From Sphingobium sp. 15-1 (lineage in GTDB: Bacteria; Pseudomonadota; Alphaproteobacteria; Sphingomonadales; Sphingomonadaceae), in the NCBI RefSeq assembly GCF_013375535.1, contig NZ_JABXJG010000002.1, forward strand, positions 806,001 through 870,000: a stretch of DNA of 64,000 nt, given 5' to 3'. Each line of letters starts with the position of its first letter. Position 1 is the stretch's first letter. A model generated the notes under the pieces. That model worked only from the letters and a program-made list of their open reading frames with translations. It was not told where the DNA came from and ran no database searches. Shown here in pieces: positions 35,752 through 43,969 of this stretch. The position numbers and the translations under genes are program-made.

Positions 35752-36975
35752 TTATGCCGGGAGCATCAGCTCGCCGTTAGTGACGAAGAACTTCTCCATC
35801 ACGCGATGGCCGAGCGGTTCCAGCGACGCGGCGAACTTGTCGATCGGTTTCTTGCCGCCCTCGACATGCGGATAGTCGCTGGCGAAGCAGTAGACATCCT
35901 CAAGACCGAACTTCTCGATATATTCGCCCACAGGTTCGAAATCGAACGGCGACACGCGGACATTGCGGGAAATATATTCGGACGGTTTCATCGGCAGGCG
36001 ACGCCCTTCCGATCCATCGGCAAAAGTCTTCGGCAGGATCGCCTGATTATTGTCGCGCCAAAGATCGAGCATGCGGGCGAGCGGACCGACCCAATGCGCC
36101 GTATATTCCATCACGCCGACACGAAGCGTCGGGTGCCGGTCGAACACGGCTCCGGTGACGAGTGTGGCGATGAAGTTTTGCGGCGCGAGATGGAAGATCG
36201 ACAGCGTCCAGGGATCGAGGCTGCCTTCCTCCGTCATCTTATACCCGTCAAACTCCTCGGCCACGCCCCAGTCGTTCGTGCGGAAAAGCAGCGATTCCAG
36301 ACCGGTGGTGTGCAGGGTGAGCGGCACGTTGGCCTCCGCCAGCATCGCGTAAAAGGGATCGAGCTTCTTCGACGCGGGCGAAACGCCGCCGGGCAGACGC
36401 GGCGCCTGTATCTGCACGGCACGAATGCCGCGATCGATCAGCGACTTGGTCATTGCCATCAATTCTTCCGGCGTATCCCCGAAGATCGGCGTTACCGGGC
36501 GGAAACGATCCGAAATGCTCGCCACCCGCACGGCCCAGTCGTTATTGGCATTGATGAGATCAAGCGCCATGGAATAGGTTTTCTCACCGAACAACTTGTA
36601 GCGAGGGGTTCCTTCCGCCGAACCGTAAAGGATCGAGCCGCCAAGCCCCACGCCCGATGGGAACATCAACTGCCGGCTGATCGCCATGCTATCCATAAGG
36701 TCGTTACGCCGGTGCATGTCAGTCGACGCGGGAGCGGCCGCCCCTTTCGCCGTCCACGCCGTTTCTGCGTCAATCTCCCGCACGTCGCCGGCATAGTCGG
36801 GAATGTTCATATTATTGCCATTGGGCCGGATAGGAGCGGCCAGGGACGCTTCCGCCCAGGGACGCACGGCCTCGCCAAATTCTTCCACCCAGAGCTGGGC
36901 CGGGATCATCTCATGGCTGTCGACGTCCGTGATGCGGCCCGCGAAGGGAAGGACGCTCTTTGGAAGTTCATACAT
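35752..36975 (-). CDS. amidohydrolase-2 family (ACMSD / gamma-resorcylate decarboxylase-like)
   Basis: A 407-residue TIM-barrel amidohydrolase. Metal-site features are DVDSHE at residues 17-22 (Asp19, His21), LTLHTTG, EYTAHWVGP and FASDYPHVEGG near the C-terminus. This family includes decarboxylases of 2-amino-3-carboxymuconate semialdehyde and resorcylates, and some hydrolases. ATG 36975 (MYELPKSV) follows AGGAG; a TTG at 36981 is less likely. It is a clear tandem paralogue of the next gene, with which it shares most of its length. The pair follows an LLM monooxygenase gene, suggesting that an oxygenated aromatic acid or ring-opened product is the substrate. Confidence 0.87.
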   Translation of the reverse strand: MYELPKSVLPFAGRITDVDSHEMIPAQLWVEEFGEAVRPWAEASLAAPIRPNGNNMNIPDYAGDVREIDAETAWTAKGAAAPASTDMHRRNDLMDSMAISRQLMFPSGVGLGGSILYGSAEGTPRYKLFGEKTYSMALDLINANNDWAVRVASISDRFRPVTPIFGDTPEELMAMTKSLIDRGIRAVQIQAPRLPGGVSPASKKLDPFYAMLAEANVPLTLHTTGLESLLFRTNDWGVAEEFDGYKMTEEGSLDPWTLSIFHLAPQNFIATLVTGAVFDRHPTLRVGVMEYTAHWVGPLARMLDLWRDNNQAILPKTFADGSEGRRLPMKPSEYISRNVRVSPFDFEPVGEYIEKFGLEDVYCFASDYPHVEGGKKPIDKFAASLEPLGHRVMEKFFVTNGELMLPA

Positions 36976-37026
36976 CAACAATCTCCTGCGTATTCATATC
37001 TTTGTCGGCGCCTTGCGGCAGCATCG

Positions 37027-38268
37027 TCAGGCCAACAGCAGTCCGCCGTTGGTGACGAAGAACTTCTCCATGACTCGATGACCCAGCGGCTCAAGGGAGG
37101 CGGCGAACTTGTCGACGGGCTTCCTGCCGCCCTCGATATGCGGATAGTCGCTGGCGAAGCAGTAGACGTCCTCCAGTCCGTACATTTCGATATATTTGCC
37201 GACCGGCTCGAAATCGAACGGCGCCACGCGGACGTTGCGGGATATATATTCCGACGGGCGCATCGGCAGGCGGCGGCCCTTCGATCCGTCCGCAAAGGAA
37301 ACGGGGTGGATCGACTGGTTATTGTCGTGCCAAAGGTCCAGCATCTGGGCCAGCGGACCGATCCAGTGCGCGCAATATTCCAGCACGCCCACGCGGAGAG
37401 CCGGGTGGCGGTCGAACACGCCGCCCGTCACCATCGTGGCGATGAAGTTCTGCGACGCCAGATGCAGCGCCGACAGCGTCCAGGGGTCCATGCCGACTTC
37501 CGGCGTGTCCTTGAAGCCCTCAAAGGCCTTGGCCTTGTTCCAGTCGTTCGTGCGGAAAAGCAGCGAGTCCCCGCCGATGTGCAGGGTAAGCGCGACATTC
37601 GCTTCGGCCAGCATGGCGTAGAAGGGATCCAGATCGTTGGAGGCGGGCGAAACGCCGGCCGGCAGCCTGGGCGCGCATAGCTGCACGGCGCGAATGCCGC
37701 GGTCCACCAATGATTTCGTCATCGCGAGCAGATCGTTCGGCGTATCTCCGAACACAGGGGTGACGGGCCGGAAACGGTCCGAAAGAGCGGCGACGCCCAC
37801 CGCCCATTCGTTGTTCGCATGCATCAGGTCGCGGGCGAAGGCATAACCCTGGCCGTTGGCAACGCCAAAACGTTCCATGTTGAAGTGCCTGTCTTCCGCC
37901 GATGCATAGAGGATCGAACCGCCCAATCCCGGCCCTGTCGGGAACATGAGCTGCCGGCTGACTCCCATGGTGTCCATGAGTTCGTGGCGACGGCGCATGT
38001 CCGTTGCAGCCGGAGCCGTGGCGCCTTTCGCCGTCCATACCGTTTCCGGATTGATTTCACCGACATCGCCGGGATAATCCACTATGCTCATATTATTGGC
38101 GTTGTTGCGGCCATCGCTCTTTTCGGAAGCGGCGACGACGATATCCACCCAGGGGCGCACGACTTCACCGAACTCCTCGATCCACATCTGGGCCGGCATC
38201 ATCTCATGGCTGTCGACATCAGTCATGCGGCCCACAAAAGGGACGACGCTCTGTGGCAATTCATACAT
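37027..38268 (-). CDS. amidohydrolase-2 family (ACMSD / gamma-resorcylate decarboxylase-like), tandem paralogue
   Basis: A 413-residue paralogue of the 35752 protein. It has the same MYELPxSVxPFxGRxTDVDSHEM start, YISRNVRV and FASDYPHIEGGRKP, with LTLHIGG replacing LTLHTTG. Differences cluster in the segment after about residue 45 (a KSDGRNNAN insertion) and in the 110-140 region, consistent with changed substrate fit. ATG 38268 is chosen to match the paralogue and follows CAGGAG. The upstream LLM gene ends 30 bases away and the downstream paralogue begins 51 bases after its stop, so all are probably one transcript. The two may act in sequence or form a hetero-oligomer. Confidence 0.87.
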   Translation of the reverse strand: MYELPQSVVPFVGRMTDVDSHEMMPAQMWIEEFGEVVRPWVDIVVAASEKSDGRNNANNMSIVDYPGDVGEINPETVWTAKGATAPAATDMRRRHELMDTMGVSRQLMFPTGPGLGGSILYASAEDRHFNMERFGVANGQGYAFARDLMHANNEWAVGVAALSDRFRPVTPVFGDTPNDLLAMTKSLVDRGIRAVQLCAPRLPAGVSPASNDLDPFYAMLAEANVALTLHIGGDSLLFRTNDWNKAKAFEGFKDTPEVGMDPWTLSALHLASQNFIATMVTGGVFDRHPALRVGVLEYCAHWIGPLAQMLDLWHDNNQSIHPVSFADGSKGRRLPMRPSEYISRNVRVAPFDFEPVGKYIEMYGLEDVYCFASDYPHIEGGRKPVDKFAASLEPLGHRVMEKFFVTNGGLLLA

Positions 38269-38298
38269 TTCTGGTCTCCTGGAAACGCTCGCCTGCAT

Positions 38299-39678
38299 TC
38301 AAATCGCGGAGGTCAGGCCTGACCGGGCGGACAGCCCTGCCCTGTCAGCCGCAAAACGGTTCACGGGACGGGGCAGCCCCAGATTTTCCCGCAGCGTCCT
38401 GCCTCGATAGTCCATCTGAAACAGGCCGCGCCGCTGAAGCTCCGGAATGACCTCGTCGACGAAGATCTCCAGCGAATCCTCGTCGCTGGCGAAGGTGATG
38501 TTGAAGCCGTCGGCTGCTCCGGCTTCCATCCATTCCTGGACCATGTCGGCAATGTCCATGGCCGATCCGGGCGCCGTCCCCAGTCGCGCGACGACCTGCA
38601 TCAACTGACGGATGGTCAGCTTGTCGCGCTTCGCCAGGTCGAGAAAATATTTCTGACTGGTTTTCGAGCCCTTCTGGTCCTCCGGAATCTCCGGGACAGG
38701 GCCGTCGAGAGGATAGCCGGACAGATCGGCCTTTATATAGCTGGAGAGCACTTCCATGCCGAAGACCGGATCGACAAGCTCATCCAGCGCGGCGATCTTC
38801 TCTTCCGCATGCGCCCTGCTCCGGCCGACCATCAGCCCGATGGCGGGCAGGATCTTGACATGATCGGGATTGCGCCCGCTCTCTGCCGCCTGCGCCTTGA
38901 CGTCGTCGTAAAAGGCCTTGGCATGTTTGACCTCGGCCTGCATGGTATAGATGAGATCGGCGTGGCGCGCGGCGAACGCCCGGCCCTCCGTCGATGAACC
39001 CGCCTGAGCGATGACCGGATGTCCTTGCGGCGGCCGCGCTATGTTAAGCGGCCCGGCGACGGAGAGATGCTTGCCCTGGTGGTTGAGGGCGTGCAGCTTT
39101 TCCGGGTCGAAATAGCGCCCTGAGGCCTTGTCGCGGATGAAGGCGTCGTCTTCCCAACTGTCCCAGAGGCCCGCGACGCTATCGTAGAACTCCTCGCAGC
39201 GTTCATAACGTTCCGCATGGCCATAATGGGCTTCGCGACTGAAATTCATCGCGGATTTGGGATGGGATGTCGTCACGACGTTCCACCCGGCACGGCCCCC
39301 GGAAATATGATCGAGCGCGGCGAACATCCGCGCAACATTATAGGGCTCGGCATAGCTGGTGGTCACAGTGCCGAGCAGTCCGATATTGTTCGTGCACGCC
39401 GCCAGCGCCGACAGAAGCGTGACCGGTTCCCACGCCGACGCCTTGGCCGTGCGGCTCAACGCTTCCATGGTGACATCGGCGGAATAAACCCCGACCGCCA
39501 CCGTGTCGGCAAAAAAGGCCCCGTGGAACTTGCCGCGTTCGGCGGTCTGGATCTGCCGGCGCATCATGTCGAAATCCATCTCGACGGCGCGCGCCTGCGC
39601 CTCCTGGCGCCAAGCCATTGAATGGAACCCGAGATAGGCGGGCATCCACAGGAGTATGGTGTCCTTCTTGCTGATCAT
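38299..39678 (-). CDS. LLM-class flavin monooxygenase, NtaA/SnaA/DszA type
   Basis: A 459-residue luciferase-like monooxygenase, nearest in this window to the 12289 protein. Long shared blocks include ISGGRAGWNVVTT, SWEDDAFIRDKASGRYFDP and GPLNIARPPQG. ATG 39678 gives MISKKDTILLWMP and has AAAGG seven bases upstream; earlier in-frame starts give implausible Arg/Pro-rich extensions. First gene of the LLM, amidohydrolase, amidohydrolase, M24 operon. It would oxygenate a substrate that the amidohydrolases then cleave or decarboxylate. It requires FMNH2, but no reductase gene is in the operon. A 17-bp element upstream (39899) is shared with the 12289 gene. Confidence 0.9.
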   Translation of the reverse strand: MISKKDTILLWMPAYLGFHSMAWRQEAQARAVEMDFDMMRRQIQTAERGKFHGAFFADTVAVGVYSADVTMEALSRTAKASAWEPVTLLSALAACTNNIGLLGTVTTSYAEPYNVARMFAALDHISGGRAGWNVVTTSHPKSAMNFSREAHYGHAERYERCEEFYDSVAGLWDSWEDDAFIRDKASGRYFDPEKLHALNHQGKHLSVAGPLNIARPPQGHPVIAQAGSSTEGRAFAARHADLIYTMQAEVKHAKAFYDDVKAQAAESGRNPDHVKILPAIGLMVGRSRAHAEEKIAALDELVDPVFGMEVLSSYIKADLSGYPLDGPVPEIPEDQKGSKTSQKYFLDLAKRDKLTIRQLMQVVARLGTAPGSAMDIADMVQEWMEAGAADGFNITFASDEDSLEIFVDEVIPELQRRGLFQMDYRGRTLRENLGLPRPVNRFAADRAGLSARSGLTSAI

Positions 39679-39898
39679 GGGATGCCTTTGATCGAAAGGG
39701 TTGAGGGGTGGTTGGCGCGGTGAAATTGTCGGGAGCGAACCGCGAGTTGTCGTGGTCGCGACGGTGCAAGCCAGGAACCTCGCGCACCACGCGAATGAAG
39801 CTCGCCACCGCATCGGCTTGCGGCCGACAGATGGCGCGGGGATGCCCGCATCCGTGCCAAGGCTGGATCGTGGGTGACGGCAAATCTCATCGCTATAA

Positions 39899-39915
39899 AA
39901 TGACTATATGGACAA
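39899..39915. promoter_or_regulatory. 17-bp element AATGACTATATGGACAA upstream of an LLM gene
   Basis: Identical at 16 of 17 bases to 13770-13786, which also lies upstream of an LLM monooxygenase gene, in the same orientation relative to that gene. Here it is 221 bases before the start at 39678. Preservation outside coding DNA suggests a common regulator or duplicated promoter. Confidence 0.5.
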
Positions 39916-39983
39916 ATAGCGCATAAATCGGCAAACCCCAAGGAAATTTTCGCTCCGGCGGCGGCAGTTTTTTGCGCTTCATC

Positions 39984-40019
39984 TGACCAACGGTCATGGA
40001 ATACATCGTCGGACCGACG
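39984..40019. promoter_or_regulatory. paired dyads TGACC-AAC-GGTCA and CGTCGG-A-CCGACG
   Basis: Two perfect short inverted repeats (39984-39996 and 40007-40019) lie eleven bases apart, 68 to 103 bases before the class II aldolase start. They could be operator half-turn pairs for a regulator of the aldolase/dehydrogenase operon. No nearby regulator gene is evident, and short GC dyads can arise by chance. Confidence 0.35.
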
Positions 40020-40086
40020 GTTCAGCGATATGCGGGGAGCGACCGGCCCTGCTCGGTGGAATAGCGACGATGAGGATCGATCGGCA

Positions 40087-40815
40087 ATGAATTTACTCAT
40101 AAGCAAAGCGGAATGGGAAAGACGCAGGCAATTAGCGGCCTGCTATCGGCTTGCGGCGCGGTTCGGCATGACTGACCTCGTTTCCACGCACATCTCCGCG
40201 GCCCTGCCGGGGACGGAAGACATATTGATCAACCGATATGGCCTGCTTTTCCATGAGGTCACGGCCAGCAATCTGCTGCGGATCGCCATCGACGGCGGCG
40301 CCCCGGCTGACGCCAATCCAGCAGGCTATCTGATCCACACCGCCATCCATGGCGCGCGGTCCGATGTCGGCTGCGTCATGCACAGCCATACGGCCGCCGG
40401 CGTTGCGGTTTCGTGCCAGGCGGATGGTCTGCTGCCGATCAGCCAGCATGCCCTGCAATTTTACGGGAACGTTGGATATCATGACTATGAGGGCATCGCG
40501 CTGCTGGAAGAGGAAAAAGACCGGCTGATCGCGGACGTTGGCAGGCATTCCGTGCTGATCCTGCGCAACCATGGCCTGTTGGTGGCCGGCCGCACTATAG
40601 CGGAGACGTTCACGCTCATGCTCAACCTCGAACATGCATGCCGGATCCAGTTGCGCGCGCAGGCTTCGGGCGCACGGCTCACCTTCCCCCAACCGGACAT
40701 TTGCAGGCTGACCGCCCGGCAGCATGAGGACTTTGCAGGCCAGCCAGTAGGGGACGCCGAATGGACCGCGCTGATCCGCGACCTGCGCCGCACCGAACCC
40801 AACTTTGAGGATTGA
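40087..40815 (+). CDS. class II aldolase / adducin family protein
   Basis: A 242-residue zinc-dependent aldolase-fold enzyme of the fuculose-1-phosphate aldolase/AraD/adducin family. Zinc ligands are visible as His99 and His101 (CVMHSHTAAG) and His162 (LRNHGLLVAG). The frame start at 40030 is rejected in favour of ATG 40087 (MNLLISKAEW). Followed two bases later by a D-2-hydroxyacid dehydrogenase gene, forming a two-gene unit. Such pairs often process sugar acids or 2-oxo/2-hydroxy acids; some family members decarboxylate hydroxy acids instead of retro-aldol cleavage. Substrate unknown. Confidence 0.88.
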   Translation: MNLLISKAEWERRRQLAACYRLAARFGMTDLVSTHISAALPGTEDILINRYGLLFHEVTASNLLRIAIDGGAPADANPAGYLIHTAIHGARSDVGCVMHSHTAAGVAVSCQADGLLPISQHALQFYGNVGYHDYEGIALLEEEKDRLIADVGRHSVLILRNHGLLVAGRTIAETFTLMLNLEHACRIQLRAQASGARLTFPQPDICRLTARQHEDFAGQPVGDAEWTALIRDLRRTEPNFED

Positions 40816-40817
40816 CG

Positions 40818-41738
40818 ATGACCGACAGTCTACCTTCGGTGGTTTTCCCCGATGCCTCTCCCCTGCTCCTGAACGCGTTGGAATATCTCGGTAATCCTAT
40901 CGAGGAACTGGTCGTCCATCACGGCCCAACGGACGAACCGACGCTGGTCGAACGCCTTCAGGGACATGTCATCGCGATCAACAATGAAAGCTATTTCACT
41001 CGTTCCGTGGTCGAGCAATGTCCGGATTTGCGTATGATCCTGTTCCTCGGCAGCGGCGCATCGAGCTTCGTGGACATGGCCGCCTGCGCAGAGCATGGCA
41101 TAGCCGTGCACAGCATCCCCGGCTATGGCGACAGAACCGTGGCAGAGCATACGATCGGGCTGCTGTTCGCTGTCTATCGCGACATTGCCCGGCAACATCG
41201 CGTGATGGCCGATGGCGGATGGGGCGGCGCGCCGATCGGAGAATTGCGCGGCAAGACGATCGGTCTTGTCGGATTTGGCGGCATCGGCCGGGAAACCGCT
41301 CATATCGCGCTGGCCCTGGGCATGAACGTGCTGGTTTCCAGCCGCCGCGCGGTGGAGGATGACCGTATCCGGCTCGTCGATCTGGACGGGCTGTTGGCAG
41401 ACGCGGACATCGTGTCGCTGCATCTGGCGCTGACTCCGGAGACGGCAGGCATTCTCGACGCATCGCGTCTCCGCCGGATGAAGCGGGGCGCGGTTCTGAT
41501 CAACAGCGCGCGCGCAGCGTTGCTGGATGAAGAGGAACTGACCGCGATGCTGACCGATGGTCATTTGGCGGGCGCCGCCCTCGATGTCTATTCGATGGAA
41601 CCGCTGCCGGCCAGCCATATCTTCCGGACCGTTCCGAACCTGGTGCTGACGGCCCATACCGGTTGGCAAAGTCCCGAAGCCATTCATCGCCTCGTCTCGC
41701 GCGCGGTGGACATTGTGCAGGCCGAACGCCGCAGGTGA
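40818..41738 (+). CDS. D-2-hydroxyacid dehydrogenase
   Basis: A 306-residue NAD-dependent D-isomer-specific 2-hydroxyacid dehydrogenase. The nucleotide motif is GLVGFGGIGRET. Catalytic Arg lies in NSARAALLDEEEL, the Glu in DVYSMEPLP and the His in LTAHTGWQSPEA. The N-terminal catalytic domain contains FLGSGASSF and the linker YGDRTVAEHTIGLL. ATG 40818 follows GAGGA and lies two bases after the aldolase stop, so the genes are coupled. It would interconvert a 2-oxo acid and D-2-hydroxy acid connected with the aldolase reaction. A strong hairpin follows the gene. Confidence 0.9.
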   Translation: MTDSLPSVVFPDASPLLLNALEYLGNPIEELVVHHGPTDEPTLVERLQGHVIAINNESYFTRSVVEQCPDLRMILFLGSGASSFVDMAACAEHGIAVHSIPGYGDRTVAEHTIGLLFAVYRDIARQHRVMADGGWGGAPIGELRGKTIGLVGFGGIGRETAHIALALGMNVLVSSRRAVEDDRIRLVDLDGLLADADIVSLHLALTPETAGILDASRLRRMKRGAVLINSARAALLDEEELTAMLTDGHLAGAALDVYSMEPLPASHIFRTVPNLVLTAHTGWQSPEAIHRLVSRAVDIVQAERRR

Positions 41739-41782
41739 CACGTCACATCTCCGGCGATTGAGCATTGCCGCATCAAGAATGC

Positions 41783-41816
41783 GCCCGCTTTCCCGTTCAA
41801 GAACGGGAAAGCGGGC
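41783..41816. terminator. strong hairpin between convergent genes
   Basis: A perfect 16-bp stem (41783-41798 with 41801-41816) separated by AA lies between the dehydrogenase stop (41738, +) and the Ntn-hydrolase stop (41825, -). There is no U-tract on either side, but the stability and position suggest a bidirectional transcript end. Confidence 0.65.
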
Positions 41817-41824
41817 GATCAGCT

Positions 41825-43969
41825 TCACTCGGCGGCGATCTCATAAGCCAGCATTTCCGGCTTGTCGGCGGGCTTTTCAATCGCCTCATGCACCTGGCAG
41901 GCCCGTACCTGAGCACGGGTGAAAAGCCGCACGGCGCGCGCAATCGCCGCCCAGCGCGCATCCCCGGCAAGGGCCGGCGCATTCGCCTCCACCTCGCTTC
42001 CGTCCTGAAGCGCTTTCGCCGCCTCCGACAGATAGGACTCGAGTTGCGCATAGCCGGCAAAGCCCTGCGCATCCACGGTTGCGAGCGTCTTGCGCGCCGC
42101 GGCGATTTTCCGATCGGCCAGTTCCCGCGCCTGTGAGCAGACCGCCTCCGGGTCTTTCGCCAGGGTCACCTCCCAAAAGGCGGCGGTCTCGTCATGATAA
42201 TAATAGCCGTGGCCCGGGTCCTTGGCATGGACCGCCCGATTGGCCGGGCCGATGCAGCCCCGATAGACGCCGCGATCGCCATGGTCGGGCTTGGCGACCA
42301 CGGTAAAGGCGTTCATCCGATGTCCGGTCGACACATTCCATTCCTCGCCGGCCCGGTAGCGGGCCGCGATCTCTTCGAAAGAGCCGGACGGCAGTTCGCC
42401 GCTCTGCCGGTACATCATCGTCATATAATCGAGATCGACCCGGCCATAACCCGCCAGAATCATGCGGTGCTGGTAACGGTTGCGCGCGGCGCTGCACCGC
42501 GCCGCACGGCGCCACATCGACTTCGCGAACCCGTCCGCATCGATCAGCTTGGGGTCGGCCGTGTACCAGCCGGCTTCCAGTTCATATTGATAGCCGCCCA
42601 GGGCCTGGCTCGGCGCGCCATTGGCGCTCCCGGAAAGCGGACTGATCGAATTGTTGTTCGCATAGAGGAAGTTATAGGTCTTGCCGTCCCGACCATAGGT
42701 CACTTCGCGAATGATTGGGCTGGGCGGATTGGGCGCTCCGGGGCGACCTTCCAGCGAAAAGCCGTAACTGGCGTCCGCCCAGAAGCCGCCGACACTGCCC
42801 AGGACGACGCCCAGATCGCCCACCGGATAAGTCAGAATCTTGCCCAGCGCCTCCTTGGCCGAATTGGCATATTGCAGGATGTGGAAGGTCATGGGCCCGC
42901 GACGAATGCCGTAGCCCCACTCGGTCGGCGCCTCGGTGCCGCCCGCGCCGCCATGATGGATATAGGCAAGCCCCTTGTTGTTCATGCCCGGATGGCCCGC
43001 CATGAAATGCGGCCCCATGACCGGCAACGAACCATTGGCGGCGAACGGCGTGTAGATGAAGCTGTTGCCTTCGTCCGGGAAAGCGATGATCGTCGCCTCG
43101 AACGTGCAATCCTGGTCCTGCGTCGCCGCAAAGACGAGTTCGCCGTCCGTCGTCGCATCGCCCCATGCGCCGACGCCGCTGCACATGTCGTTCCGGTCGG
43201 CGGGACGCAGGGCTTCCAGGCTCTTTTCGGCATTGAAAAGACCTGCATCCTCCATCAGCTCGGTGGCCTTTGCCGGCGGGTTGACGCCGGTCCAGATGGC
43301 GAGCGCCTGCATATGATCCATCGCCACGCCGCGCCCGGTCGCGCCTTCGGCCCAGCCGCGCGCGAAGTCCAGAATTTCCGGCATATGTTGGCGCAGTTCG
43401 GCTTCCCATTTGCCGATCTCAGCGAGATTCTCGGCGGAGAACTGCCGGCGGCCATGCCATTGGAAGATGAACGGGCCATAGATGTCGAGCACCTGCTCGG
43501 CATATTGCCGACCCATTTCATGATTGGAACCCTTGAGAACCACGATCGGGTTGATCGACGGCACGATCGGAACGCCGTCGTAAAAGAGCGTCTCCGTACC
43601 CTGGCTGTCGAGCGTGCCGGGGAGCGCGAACAGCGGCAGAGATGCGCCCGTCTCAAGACATTGCTGAATTTCCTTGGCGCGATCGCTCGCCTGATTGAAG
43701 AGGGCGGAGGCTTCTTTCAGCGCATAGGCCTCCTCTTCCAGCGATTCGAACGGGTCCTCATAGCCTGCAAGCGTGCCAGTGACCCGGCCCAACAGCCATT
43801 TGGCCTTAGAGAGAAGGAGCATGACATCGTCCAACGCCTTGCGCGCCGGCACATAGCTCGGCTCGCTCCAGTCACCCTTCACTAGCGCCCGGTTGGCGAA
43901 ATGAACCGCATAATGCGCCTGATCGAGCTGCTCCTGTACCGATGCCTTGGACAAGTTTTCAGATGTCAT
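41825..43969 (-). CDS. C45-like Ntn hydrolase / acyltransferase with long N-terminal extension
   Basis: A 714-residue protein. From about residue 140 it resembles the C45 (isopenicillin-N acyltransferase) and acid-ceramidase/NAAA type Ntn hydrolases. It has NHEMGRQYAEQVLDIYG and then DMCSGVGAWGDATTDGELVF, where Cys263 is the expected autoproteolytic nucleophile, followed by FAATQDQDCTF. Such enzymes hydrolyse or transfer acyl amides. The first 130 residues are a helical, charged extension not typical of the family, and the protein is about twice usual length. No signal peptide is seen. GGGAG precedes ATG 43969. The divergent neighbour is ethanolamine ammonia-lyase, so an N-acylethanolamine amidase is an attractive but unproven idea. 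Confidence 0.72.
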   Translation of the reverse strand: MTSENLSKASVQEQLDQAHYAVHFANRALVKGDWSEPSYVPARKALDDVMLLLSKAKWLLGRVTGTLAGYEDPFESLEEEAYALKEASALFNQASDRAKEIQQCLETGASLPLFALPGTLDSQGTETLFYDGVPIVPSINPIVVLKGSNHEMGRQYAEQVLDIYGPFIFQWHGRRQFSAENLAEIGKWEAELRQHMPEILDFARGWAEGATGRGVAMDHMQALAIWTGVNPPAKATELMEDAGLFNAEKSLEALRPADRNDMCSGVGAWGDATTDGELVFAATQDQDCTFEATIIAFPDEGNSFIYTPFAANGSLPVMGPHFMAGHPGMNNKGLAYIHHGGAGGTEAPTEWGYGIRRGPMTFHILQYANSAKEALGKILTYPVGDLGVVLGSVGGFWADASYGFSLEGRPGAPNPPSPIIREVTYGRDGKTYNFLYANNNSISPLSGSANGAPSQALGGYQYELEAGWYTADPKLIDADGFAKSMWRRAARCSAARNRYQHRMILAGYGRVDLDYMTMMYRQSGELPSGSFEEIAARYRAGEEWNVSTGHRMNAFTVVAKPDHGDRGVYRGCIGPANRAVHAKDPGHGYYYHDETAAFWEVTLAKDPEAVCSQARELADRKIAAARKTLATVDAQGFAGYAQLESYLSEAAKALQDGSEVEANAPALAGDARWAAIARAVRLFTRAQVRACQVHEAIEKPADKPEMLAYEIAAE

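Larger units (their letters stand above)
39679..40086. other. divergent promoter region between LLM (-) and class II aldolase (+)
   Basis: A 408-base gap with no supported gene. It holds the shared element at 39899-39915, an AT-rich core about 39890-39935, and two short dyads at 39984-39996 and 40007-40019. Both flanking operons should start here. I could not identify convincing sigma-70 boxes. Confidence 0.55.

Noticed and set aside
35806-37680. Long open frame opposite the twin amidohydrolases
   Set aside because: It has internally repeated sequence only because it is the complement of two paralogous genes; not an independent repeat protein.
42194-43885. 563-codon open frame opposite the Ntn hydrolase
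   Set aside because: Antisense shadow of a gene with a recognisable nucleophile motif and good start.
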